Shown: positions 1 to 5,108 of the stretch, in pieces
How positions within the stretch are numbered: position 1 is the stretch's first letter
How the letters are laid out: every line of letters starts with the position of its first letter
From: Candidatus Fraserbacteria bacterium RBG_16_55_9
Lineage (GTDB): Bacteria > Bipolaricaulota > Bipolaricaulia > RBG-16-55-9
Direction of reading: 5' to 3'
Assembly: GCA_001778455.1 (NCBI GenBank)
Contig: MFGX01000108.1
Location: 10,117-16,426 of the forward strand
Length of the DNA stretch: 6,310 bases
Translations under genes and position numbers: made by a program
Notes under the pieces: generated by a model
Database searches by the model: none
Told to the model about the DNA's origin: nothing
The model's input: only the letters and a program-made list of their open reading frames with translations

Positions 1-686
1 CGTTCTTGCCAATAGCGATATTCCTCGCCCGTTCGAGCAATGGTGCCCGCGAGTTTGCCTGCGGCGAGCGTTTCCTTGCCGAGCTTCTCAATGAGAGAGA
101 CGACTTCCGGGTGGGTGGTCTGGCCAGGAAGTCCGAGCGATGACGAAAGATCAGAGGGCCCAAAGAAGATGAGATCAACATACTCGACAGAGAGAATGTC
201 TTTGAGATTCTTCACGGCTTCTCGAGTTTCTACTTGAATAGCGATGAACGTCTCTTCGTTCGAAACCTTCACGTGCGAAGCCAGTCCACCGGGGATAAGA
301 CCCCAATCGGAGGCGCGGCTTGCGGCCAATCCTCTTTTGCCGACCGGTGGATATTTCACAGCGTCTACAACTCTTTGGGCATCTTCTTTTGTGTTTACAA
401 GGGGCATGAGCACGCTGAGGGCTCCGCTATCGAGGAATTTTTGCATCACTTGTGGATGGTTCTCACCAATGCGAGTGACGCACGAGAGACTCCTCAGCTC
501 GGCAGCGCGATAGAGTTCTTCGGCTGTTTCCGGAGTGAGGCTGGAGTGTTCTCCATCCAGAATAACAAAATCCATCCCCAGGATGCCCAATAGTTCAATA
601 AGCGACGGGGCGTGAATCGTCGAGAAAGCTCCGACGAGGGCTTCGCCCTTCCTCAATCTCTCTTTCATCATGTTCTTGCGTGCCAT
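1..686 (-). CDS. HpcH/HpaI-family aldolase (2-dehydro-3-deoxy-sugar/hydroxy-diacid type), 3' end cut by window edge
   Basis: This minus-strand frame gives about 228 residues without a stop and leaves the window; the family is usually about 250-260 residues, so only the C-terminus is missing. Seen: D44-G-E-H47 in the first third (the Asp/His pair of HpaI-type aldolases), R72, a YPPVGKRG segment at 112-119 followed by SRASDWG, E153 in VETREA, and D179 in GPSDLSSSLGLPG. In the family, E153 and D179 bind the divalent metal and Arg72 contacts the pyruvate enolate. These class II enzymes cleave or condense pyruvate with an aldehyde; the substrate cannot be read from sequence. The start ATG at 686 lies 5 bases after the stop of the MarC-family gene, so the two are probably co-transcribed. 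No good Shine-Dalgarno precedes it, and internal ATG codons at 671 and 668 are alternatives. Family certain, specific reaction not. Confidence 0.93.
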   Translation of the reverse strand, partial: MARKNMMKERLRKGEALVGAFSTIHAPSLIELLGILGMDFVILDGEHSSLTPETAEELYRAAELRSLSCVTRIGENHPQVMQKFLDSGALSVLMPLVNTKEDAQRVVDAVKYPPVGKRGLAASRASDWGLIPGGLASHVKVSNEETFIAIQVETREAVKNLKDILSVEYVDLIFFGPSDLSSSLGLPGQTTHPEVVSLIEKLGKETLAAGKLAGTIARTGEEYRYWQE

Positions 687-691
687 GTGAA

Positions 692-1300
692 TCAACTGGA
701 GCTGAGCATCGCTTGAAGTCCGAGCCGGATCATCATGACAGCGTACGCAGCCAAGAGCAAATAGACAACCTTGGAGAGGGCGCGAATCCCATCGACTCCT
801 AGCAATTTCGCGAGCTGTCCGGCTGCCAAGAATACGACGGCCACAAGGACGAGATTGGCCAGAAGAGCCAGGACGGTCATGAGTGGGCCGTGGAGATCCA
901 CCAAGATCAAGATTGTGGTGAGCACGGCGGGGCCGACGAGAAAGGGCAGTGCCAAGGGGACGACTCCGATGCCCACATTCTGAACGCCCTTGTATTCCTC
1001 GTCTTGAGTTCCTGCTCGCACGAGATCCAAGACGGCCAAGGTGAGGAGCACAATTCCTCCAGCGATTTTGAAATCGTCGACTGTGATGCTCAAGACCGTG
1101 AGGACAAATTTCCCGATGAACGAAAAAGCGATGCTCACAGCAGCAGCCGTCAGCACGGATTGCCAGATGATCTTCTGTTTCTCCGTTGGGTTTAGTCCGC
1201 GAGTGAGAGTGAGGTAAAAGGGGATGACTCCTACTACGTCGATGGCCACGAGAAGAGGGATAAACGTGAGAATGAACGCTTGGAAACTCAACTCCAACAT
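692..1300 (-). CDS. MarC-family (UPF0056) integral membrane protein
   Basis: A 202-residue, very hydrophobic protein with about six membrane segments (roughly 6-30, 45-70, 79-95, 110-133, 138-162, 176-198). Typical MarC features are AIDVVGVIPFYLTLT at 19-33 (family form roughly IDPxGNIPxFxxLT), GGIVLLTLAVLDL at 81-93 and VPLALPFLVGPAVLTT at 114-129. Length fits the family. The molecular role of MarC proteins is unsettled: they were named for the E. coli multiple-antibiotic-resistance locus, but a direct role in resistance was not confirmed, and transport is only presumed. I start at ATG 1300 because GAGAGGTG lies upstream with about 9 bases of spacing; the GTG at 1312 would sit on that Shine-Dalgarno itself. 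It is the first gene of a probable two-gene unit with the aldolase. Confidence 0.93.
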   Translation of the reverse strand: MLELSFQAFILTFIPLLVAIDVVGVIPFYLTLTRGLNPTEKQKIIWQSVLTAAAVSIAFSFIGKFVLTVLSITVDDFKIAGGIVLLTLAVLDLVRAGTQDEEYKGVQNVGIGVVPLALPFLVGPAVLTTILILVDLHGPLMTVLALLANLVLVAVVFLAAGQLAKLLGVDGIRALSKVVYLLLAAYAVMMIRLGLQAMLSSS

Positions 1301-1321
1301 TCCGTGCAACACCTCTCTGGC

Positions 1322-1327
1322 ATTATA
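1322..1327 (-). promoter_or_regulatory. Possible -10 element for the MarC-family gene
   Basis: A perfect TATAAT reads on the minus strand, with ATG 1300 about 22 bases further on. No convincing -35 is found at 16-18 bases spacing. If used, transcription would begin around 1315, leaving a leader of about 15 nt with the Shine-Dalgarno at its very 5' end. Confidence 0.35.
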
Positions 1328-1336
1328 CCCTTTTGG

Positions 1337-1365
1337 TTGACTTAGGCCGGGCTTTGAGGTACCCT
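1337..1365 (+). promoter_or_regulatory. Promoter for the tRNA-Ile/tRNA-Ala unit
   Basis: TTGACT (1337-1342), a 17-base spacer, then TACCCT (1360-1365), 14 bases before the first base of tRNA-Ile. The -35 matches five of six consensus bases. The -10 keeps only the key T1, A2 and T6. Spacing and position suit a sigma-70-type tRNA promoter starting near 1372. Confidence 0.6.
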
Positions 1366-1379
1366 AATTCACACGTATT

Positions 1380-1451
1380 GGGGCTATAGCTCAGTGGTAG
1401 AGCGCACGCCTGATAAGCGTGAGGTCGAAGGTCCGATTCCTTCTAGCCCCA
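1380..1451 (+). tRNA. trnI: tRNA-Ile (anticodon GAU)
   Basis: The cloverleaf folds fully. Acceptor GGGGCTA (1380-1386) pairs with TAGCCCC (1444-1450); D-stem GCTC/GAGC has a 7-base loop AGTGGTA; anticodon stem CACGC/GCGTG encloses loop CTGATAA with anticodon GAT at 1412-1414; variable loop is AGGTC; T-stem GAAGG/CCTTC; the discriminator is A1451. Length is 72 nt. CCA is not encoded: the next bases are CCC and then tRNA-Ala. The T-loop is TCCGATT, so position 55 is C where T (pseudouridine) is nearly invariant. Position 18 in the D-loop is G, so a G18-C55 contact remains possible. Body and anticodon stem otherwise match bacterial tRNA-Ile(GAU), which reads AUC and AUU. Confidence 0.95.
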
Positions 1452-1454
1452 CCC

Positions 1455-1530
1455 GGGGGCGTAGCTCAGTTGGGAGAGCGCCTGCTTTGCAAGCAGGAGG
1501 TCGCCGGTTCGAGCCCGGTCGTCTCCACCA
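1455..1530 (+). tRNA. trnA: tRNA-Ala (anticodon UGC), CCA encoded
   Basis: Complete 76-nt cloverleaf. Acceptor GGGGGCG pairs with CGTCTCC and includes a G3-U70 wobble, the known identity determinant for alanyl-tRNA synthetase. The D-arm is GCTC/GAGC, the anticodon stem CCTGC/GCAGG with loop TTTGCAA and anticodon TGC at 1488-1490, and the T-arm GCCGG with a normal TTCGAGC loop. The 3' CCA is encoded (1528-1530). Only 3 bases separate it from tRNA-Ile, so both mature from one precursor. In many bacteria this Ile-Ala pair lies in the 16S-23S spacer; here both flanks within the window are protein genes. Confidence 0.97.
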
Positions 1531-1605
1531 GGTAGGAGCTATTTTGACCCTCTCACAAGCAGTCGAGTGGTTCACTTAGCACGCTCGGATTCACGGTCAT
1601 TCACG

Positions 1606-1636
1606 AAAGACCCTGGAGCTTTACAAGTGGGTCTTT
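1606..1636 (+). terminator. Hairpin, probable end of the tRNA transcript
   Basis: AAAGACCC (1606-1613) and GGGTCTTT (1629-1636) form a perfect 8-bp inverted repeat around a 15-base loop, about 75 bases after tRNA-Ala. The descending arm ends in TCTTTAT, only a weak U tract, so termination strength is uncertain. The symmetrical A/T-rich arm ends could also allow it to work on the other strand. Confidence 0.5.
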
Positions 1637-1723
1637 ATAGGCTTCGGCCCGTTCATCGAATCTCGGGATAATCCACAAGACATAGACATCATGCCACATT
1701 CGCGCCTGCGCCTATTGACACGG

Positions 1724-1742
1724 TATAATGGCTTGAAAGGAG
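1724..1742 (+). promoter_or_regulatory. -10 box and Shine-Dalgarno of the toxin-type operon
   Basis: Perfect TATAAT (1724-1729) followed by GAAAGGAG (1735-1742), then GTG at 1754 after an 11-base gap. No -35 lies at standard spacing. A TTGACA at 1715-1720 is only 3 bases from the -10 and cannot pair with it in the normal way. Transcription from this -10 would start close to 1736, placing the ribosome binding site at the extreme 5' end. Confidence 0.4.
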
Positions 1743-1753
1743 AATAGAACGCT

Positions 1754-2515
1754 GTGGCTGCACAGATCGCTGCACTGAAAGCACCCTCGGATAGCCTACT
1801 CACTTTCCTATTCCCTTCGCCTCAAAAACTTCGAGACTTGCTCAAGAGAACCGGGACACAACAGGATCTCTGGGCGACTCTGCTGCAAGATCCACAAGTG
1901 CGCAAAGAACTCGAACGACTTTCAAAAGCTGTAAAGGAGGTAGCTCGCCCGGTCTCTCTTGCCCCAAATGTTGCTGAAGTAGAGCGTGTTGCCGTAGATC
2001 AATTGTCAACATATCTTGTTTGGAAGGGCGAACTCTTCGCTCTCATCTTGAACGCGCTCAACCAGATTAGCCACACCCAATTCCTCAAGGACTATGCTGA
2101 TGCCATTCAACAATTTCAAAACTTCTTTGATGAGAAGGCCGCTCGCCACCTAAGTGATGAGCACAGAGAACGGCTTCTCTCAGCTGTTTATGGCGTCTGC
2201 ATTTACAGTGAGAATTTGCTACGCATCATCTTGCAAAATGGACCTGAGGCTCTCGATCTAGATGCTGTCGACGCAACGAAAGATGCTTTTCTCAAAGCGG
2301 ATTTGCTCATCTTAACTGCGGCCCTCATGCTCAATCGAGAGCTGCGCGGCTGGCGCAAGCACACCTTGGCTTTGATCGCCGAACAGGCTGATGCGTATGT
2401 ATGCACCATCGAGGATGAGCTTCTCAGCCGCGACCCAGAGTTACGACAGCTTTTAGCGCAACCGCCCGGGCCTGCAATTTCGCTCGAAGAATACAGCAAG
2501 CGCCGTGGCCTTTAA
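1754..2515 (+). CDS. 253-residue helical protein of unknown family; candidate large antitoxin for the downstream RelE/ParE toxin
   Basis: I do not recognise the family. The protein is rich in Leu, Ala, Gln and charged residues, looks almost entirely alpha-helical, and has no signal peptide or clear membrane span. It shows no recognisable ribbon-helix-helix or helix-turn-helix signature. The last 17 residues, after a PPGP hinge at 237-240, read AISLEEYSKRRGL; this resembles the short toxin-binding tails that close Phd/RelB-type antitoxins (form roughly sLEEv...lGL). Its stop TAA shares one base with the ATG of the toxin gene, so the two are translated together. GTG 1754 is the first possible start after an in-frame TAG at 1745, with GAAAGGAG upstream. 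Typical antitoxins are about 70-100 residues, so this is about three times the usual size. Antitoxin function is inferred from gene order and the tail only. Confidence 0.8.
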   Translation: MAAQIAALKAPSDSLLTFLFPSPQKLRDLLKRTGTQQDLWATLLQDPQVRKELERLSKAVKEVARPVSLAPNVAEVERVAVDQLSTYLVWKGELFALILNALNQISHTQFLKDYADAIQQFQNFFDEKAARHLSDEHRERLLSAVYGVCIYSENLLRIILQNGPEALDLDAVDATKDAFLKADLLILTAALMLNRELRGWRKHTLALIAEQADAYVCTIEDELLSRDPELRQLLAQPPGPAISLEEYSKRRGL

Positions 2516-2781
2516 TGATTCGTGTAACGATCGAGCCCAGTGCTGAAAGAGACTTAGACGAACTAGAGACCACAGTTGCCCGAGCGGTGCGAGACAAACT
2601 GGCTGAACTTGAAAGACATCCCGAACCCCACAGATGGCTGGAAAAACTCAAAGCCCACGAAAACTCCTATCGCTTACGCATCAGAGACTGGAGAGCTGTC
2701 GGTATCCTAGAGGGTAACCTGTTTCGCATAATGAGAATATTGCATCGTAGAGATGATTATCGGAGCGTCAAACACCGTTAG
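2515..2781 (+). CDS. RelE/ParE-superfamily toxin (type II toxin-antitoxin)
   Basis: An 88-residue basic protein with the RelE/ParE pattern: an opening strand IRVTIEPSAERDLDEL, a helix with spaced Arg/Lys (21-35), then the sheet strands SYRLRIRDWRAVGILEG (51-67) and NLFRIMRILHRRDDYR (68-83). The closing H77-R78-R79-x-x-Y82-R83 resembles the C-terminal basic/Tyr cluster of RelE-like mRNA interferases, where Arg and Tyr act in ribosome-dependent cleavage; ParE members share the fold but inhibit gyrase. I cannot choose between the two. Length is normal. The ATG overlaps the upstream stop by one base (TAATG) and has no Shine-Dalgarno of its own, so translation probably depends on the upstream gene, as expected for a toxin placed after its antitoxin. 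The next gene is convergent, 6 bases beyond the stop. Confidence 0.9.
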   Translation: MIRVTIEPSAERDLDELETTVARAVRDKLAELERHPEPHRWLEKLKAHENSYRLRIRDWRAVGILEGNLFRIMRILHRRDDYRSVKHR

Positions 2782-2787
2782 GCATCA

Positions 2788-3051
2788 TCAAAGGGTTAAG
2801 GCCGAATTTGGAGACTCTTTGTAGATGAACTTGATGGCGATATCGCTCGCTCGGTCCTTGTGGCTCTGCTTCAACTCTCTAACTAGCTGAGCGATATCCG
2901 CTCCGTGACCAAGTAACTCCTCTCGATAGACGGCCACGAATTCACCGGGGTATTGCCGCTTCAAATCTTCGTAGCGATCGTAGATCCACTGCATGTCCTT
3001 CTGGGAGATCTCGAGCTCTTTATCTAGGGCAGCATCCTGTAGAAGCGGCAT
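2788..3051 (-). CDS. DUF5678-like small protein
   Basis: 87 residues, soluble and charged. The core WIYDRYEDLKRQYPGEFVAVYREELLGHGADIAQLVRELKQ, followed by a basic stretch and AIKFIYKE, matches the pattern I know for DUF5678: a helix, then PGEwvAv..., then a GhG/AHG turn, a helix, and a final strand ending near a KE. Function is unknown. ATG 3051 is chosen over TTG 3057 because AAAGGGAGG ends exactly 6 bases before it. The gene has its own candidate promoter at 3085-3113, overlapping a palindrome. It converges with the toxin gene with no visible terminator in between, so the two transcripts may overlap at their 3' ends. The family assignment is from memory of the motif. Confidence 0.8.
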   Translation of the reverse strand: MPLLQDAALDKELEISQKDMQWIYDRYEDLKRQYPGEFVAVYREELLGHGADIAQLVRELKQSHKDRASDIAIKFIYKESPNSALTL

Positions 3052-3068
3052 ATGCAACCTCCCTTTTG

Positions 3069-3091
3069 CTAAATCACCAGAAAAGATTTAG
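3069..3091. repeat. Palindrome CTAAATC-N9-GATTTAG (possible operator)
   Basis: A perfect 7-bp inverted repeat with a 9-base centre, 18 bases upstream of ATG 3051. One arm contains the candidate -10 hexamer of the DUF5678-like gene, and the repeat spans the likely transcription start. This is the usual place for a repressor site; a short leader hairpin is the alternative. It is too weak and lacks a T run for a terminator. Confidence 0.5.
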
Positions 3092-3113
3092 TGGAGAGAT
3101 TGTCACTTGTCAA
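3085..3113 (-). promoter_or_regulatory. Promoter of the DUF5678-like gene
   Basis: On the minus strand, consensus TTGACA (3113-3108) is followed by a 17-base spacer and TAAATC (3090-3085). The -35 is perfect. The -10 matches three of six bases. The start would be near 3078, giving a leader of about 27 nt that contains the AAAGGGAGG ribosome site. Confidence 0.55.
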
Positions 3114-3188
3114 CTGGCAATTCTCGGGTGAGTTTCTTAATGCCACCCCTGTGGATCACTTGTTCGGATAATTCTCTACGGGGAATTT

Positions 3189-3530
3189 TCACTTGGTCTT
3201 GGTGTGGTAGCGGTCCCTATCCGCAAAGAGATCCAAGACCCTGCATCGTGTTTTGAATGTTGCAGCGTGAGTAACCCCTGCAGGGATGAAGTAGGTGTCG
3301 CCCTTGCGATATGTGCGGGTATCTTTATCGATGGTGAGTTCCATCTCGCCATCGAGCACCACGCCCCACTGCGCCCCATGTGCATGAGGGGGCACTTTCG
3401 CTGTAGCGGAAATCTCGAAGAAGACGACTTGCCCACGCTCACTCTGCAGCAACTTGCCACGCACACCTGCCATCGGAATGTCCGCCTCAGGAAGGCTTGT
3501 AATTAAGGCTGGGTAGAATTCCTTGATCAT
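3189..3530 (-). CDS. Small single-domain cupin protein
   Basis: 113 residues, one beta-barrel cupin domain. Motif 1 is PPHAHGAQWGVVLDGEMEL at 47-65, with His49 and His51. Motif 2 is GDTYFIPAGVTHAATF at 77-92, with His88. The three His would hold a metal ion. The usual motif-1 Glu is replaced by Gln54 (HxHxxQWG); from memory this is normal in this small-cupin subgroup. The opening MIKEFYPALITSLPEADIP is also typical of that subgroup. Members bind small ligands or metal; no substrate can be assigned. ATG 3530 is preceded by GGAGGT at good spacing. The C-terminus ends YHTKTK. I found no convincing promoter just upstream. Confidence 0.92.
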   Translation of the reverse strand: MIKEFYPALITSLPEADIPMAGVRGKLLQSERGQVVFFEISATAKVPPHAHGAQWGVVLDGEMELTIDKDTRTYRKGDTYFIPAGVTHAATFKTRCRVLDLFADRDRYHTKTK

Positions 3531-3608
3531 TCATGACCTCCACGTGCTTCTCGTTCTCTTGCCTTTTGAGCCATGTCGTGATCACCAGTAGAAGCGTAGT
3601 CACGAAGC

Positions 3609-3860
3609 GTGGAAGAAGTCAAACGACACGACTTAACGGACCAGCCAATTCGTCATCTTGCGGAAGTGGAGATGTCTGAGGCCGACAAGGCGAACCTCCA
3701 GGAGGTCAACCTGAACCGGAGGGCAATCGTAGCCTTGGGAAAGATCTCCCTGGATCACGAGCAGCGACTCCTGTCCTTGGAAGAGGCTGTCGGAGCACTT
3801 GCCGGTGAAGAAGAGGAGCTGGTAGAGATCGAGGCAGAGACTGACGGGGAGGATCAGTAG
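3609..3860 (+). CDS. Small acidic protein, probable coiled coil, function unknown
   Basis: 83 residues from GTG 3609, or 62 from ATG 3672. The later start has GGAAG 5 bases upstream, while the GTG has no Shine-Dalgarno, so the shorter form is quite possible. The protein is helical; heptad-like Leu/Ile spacing in RRAIVALGKISLDHEQRLL and LEEAVGAL suggests a short coiled coil. It ends in a strongly acidic tail (GEEEELVEIEAETDGEDQ). From the ATG on, codons favour G/C at third positions as a real gene would. It is transcribed divergently from the cupin and convergently with the lipoproteins. I do not recognise a family. The overlapping minus-strand frame is less protein-like. Confidence 0.6.
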   Translation: MEEVKRHDLTDQPIRHLAEVEMSEADKANLQEVNLNRRAIVALGKISLDHEQRLLSLEEAVGALAGEEEELVEIEAETDGEDQ

Positions 3861-3927
3861 CAGAGCCGCTTCGAGGGCATTGTCCCCACCCTGCACTCTG
3901 TAGGTGACTAGCTGAGCTTTGGATAAA

Positions 3928-4491
3928 TCAATCTCTGGGCCACATGGAGATCCGACCGCCATCGGTAAGTTTGCCCCTTCCCGAGATTTTCAGCAACGGA
4001 AGATCCGGGGCGAAGTCATTCACCGGAGAGCTTGCTTGTTTGTTAAAAGCGACCCAATACCCCACCATAGAGCGGTAGGGTGCGTTTCCCGTCGGATGCA
4101 AGTCCAGTTCGGCAATTACATGGAGGTCTTCATTCCACGGGGTTTTGTCATCGTATTCTATACGGACCAATTGAAGATCGGGGAAAGAGTGTCCTGAGAG
4201 CACGAGGTGTTTTGATTCTGCTCGAAACACGGGCATTTCTATGTATCCGATCAGTTCGCACTGAATCTGGTTCCGATAACAACTCTCACTCTGGATCTCC
4301 AAGGTGGCTTCGATTATGGCCGAGTTAGTTATCGTCTCGCGGCGGAGGATGTATATCCATTCCCCCACCAGGTCCATACCGTTCGTAAGCTCTGTTTCTC
4401 CCGGATTTTGATCTTGATATAGTCCGTCGCATCCCGAGACTGACAATGCAAGAACCGTGACGATAAACAGGCACAACAGCCTTAACCTCAT
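3928..4491 (-). CDS. Predicted lipoprotein, second of a tandem paralogous pair
   Basis: 187 residues with a lipoprotein signal: MRLRLL, a hydrophobic core, then lipobox V18-S19-G20-C21, so the mature protein would be acylated on Cys21 and membrane anchored. The mature part is predicted beta-rich. It shares with the upstream neighbour LVGEW (41-45), an IQSExC segment (66-71), a second Cys (Cys78) before GY (82-83), YDD (113-115), GN-AP-RSM-G (135-144) and a C-terminal GR...WP. Cys71 and Cys78 could form a disulphide. The start is ATG 4491, not 4506: AGGAGG lies 6 bases before 4491, whereas the 4506 ATG lies upstream of that ribosome site. Function unknown; a small lipocalin-like or beta-sandwich fold is only a guess. 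Confidence 0.85.
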   Translation of the reverse strand: MRLRLLCLFIVTVLALSVSGCDGLYQDQNPGETELTNGMDLVGEWIYILRRETITNSAIIEATLEIQSESCYRNQIQCELIGYIEMPVFRAESKHLVLSGHSFPDLQLVRIEYDDKTPWNEDLHVIAELDLHPTGNAPYRSMVGYWVAFNKQASSPVNDFAPDLPLLKISGRGKLTDGGRISMWPRD

Positions 4492-4497
4492 GCTTTG

Positions 4498-4503
4498 CCT
4501 CCT
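4498..4503 (-). promoter_or_regulatory. Ribosome binding site of the second lipoprotein
   Basis: A perfect AGGAGG that begins with the last base of the first lipoprotein's TGA stop and lies 6 bases before ATG 4491. It settles the start of the second gene and shows tight coupling of the pair. The ATG at 4506 overlaps the stop as ATGA but has no ribosome site of its own. Confidence 0.7.
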
Positions 4504-5057
4504 CATTCACTAACGGGCCACGCTGTGACGCGGCCAGCCATGGTCACTCGTCGCAAGCCGGACGACTGAATGATCGCGTCATCATCCCACTGATAGCCCC
4601 ACTCGTATGTGCTGAACGAGAGATAATGGCCTGCCATAGAGCGGTTGGGAGCGGGATTGCCTGGAAAGACATCGAAGACAACAAGCATCTCGACAGGGAC
4701 ATCGCTGCCAACGGTCCGCATTTCTGTATCCTCATACCGCAAGGTGACAACGTGTCGCTTAGGATCGGATTCGCCTGTGAAATCGAGTTTTCGAATACGC
4801 TCGCCATCCAGAAGGCTGAGATACCCCCCGATCTCGCATCGGTCACCAGAGCACTTCTCAGATTGGATGCGCATCTTGCCGGATATGAGACTTCGCATGA
4901 AGTCTATGTGAATTCGGAATTCCCACTCCCCAACCAAGTTGAGCCCTGTGGAGCTTGGTCCGGGTGGCGGTGTGTCATTCCCGAAGAGCGCTTGACAACC
5001 TGATAGCGGGGTCAATAGCACTAGCCCGAGGGCGATTACGGCGAGCTTCCCTTTCAT
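4503..5057 (-). CDS. Predicted lipoprotein, first of a tandem paralogous pair
   Basis: 184 residues with signal MKGKLAVIALGLVLLTPLSGC; lipobox L18-S19-G20-C21 gives an acylated Cys21. A Pro/Gly/Ser-rich spacer (28-37) leads to a beta-rich domain that starts LVGEW at 41-45, the same residue positions as in the downstream paralogue. Further shared elements are IQSEKC (64-69), Cys74 before GGY (77-79), YED (108-110), GNPAPNRSM (133-141) and a final GRVTAWP. The two Cys are five apart here and seven apart in the paralogue, in a short loop. AGGAGG lies 7 bases before ATG 5057, and a promoter is seen at 5109-5137. Family not recognised. It is probably on the cell surface or in the periplasm, and the protease gene lies just upstream on the same strand. 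Confidence 0.88.
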   Translation of the reverse strand: MKGKLAVIALGLVLLTPLSGCQALFGNDTPPPGPSSTGLNLVGEWEFRIHIDFMRSLISGKMRIQSEKCSGDRCEIGGYLSLLDGERIRKLDFTGESDPKRHVVTLRYEDTEMRTVGSDVPVEMLVVFDVFPGNPAPNRSMAGHYLSFSTYEWGYQWDDDAIIQSSGLRRVTMAGRVTAWPVSE

Positions 5058-5108
5058 GATCTGACCTCCTCGCGAATGGTGTATCGGATCTCAGAAACCA
5101 CATATTCC

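Noticed and set aside
234..593. Plus-strand open frames across the aldolase gene
   Set aside because: They are antisense to a strongly matching HpcH/HpaI aldolase and show no domain.
1384..1575. Minus-strand open frame containing a WRRPGSNRRPPACKAGALP-type peptide
   Set aside because: It is the antisense of the two tRNA genes; this peptide is a well-known artefact that appears wherever tRNA-Ala and its neighbours are translated backwards.
1715..1720. TTGACA as -35 of the toxin operon
   Set aside because: It is 3 bases from the TATAAT box and has no -10 at 16-18 bases downstream (an AGGAGA lies there), so it cannot act as a normal -35 here.
3487..3603. 38-codon minus-strand frame with a hydrophobic start (VTTLLLVITTWL) overlapping the cupin start
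   Set aside because: GTG start without a ribosome site, and it overlaps the well-supported start of the cupin gene in another frame; too little support for a small membrane protein.
3633..3962. Minus-strand open frame of 109 residues opposite the small acidic gene
   Set aside because: Its product has no coherent domain character and runs into the 3' end of a lipoprotein gene; the plus-strand frame has more gene-like composition.
4492..4506. ATG 4506 as start of the second lipoprotein (ATGA overlap)
   Set aside because: A perfect AGGAGG follows this ATG and points to ATG 4491; the extra residues would also put a charged extension before the signal peptide.
4626..5003. Plus-strand open frames across the first lipoprotein gene
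   Set aside because: Antisense to a gene with a clear signal peptide, ribosome site and paralogue.
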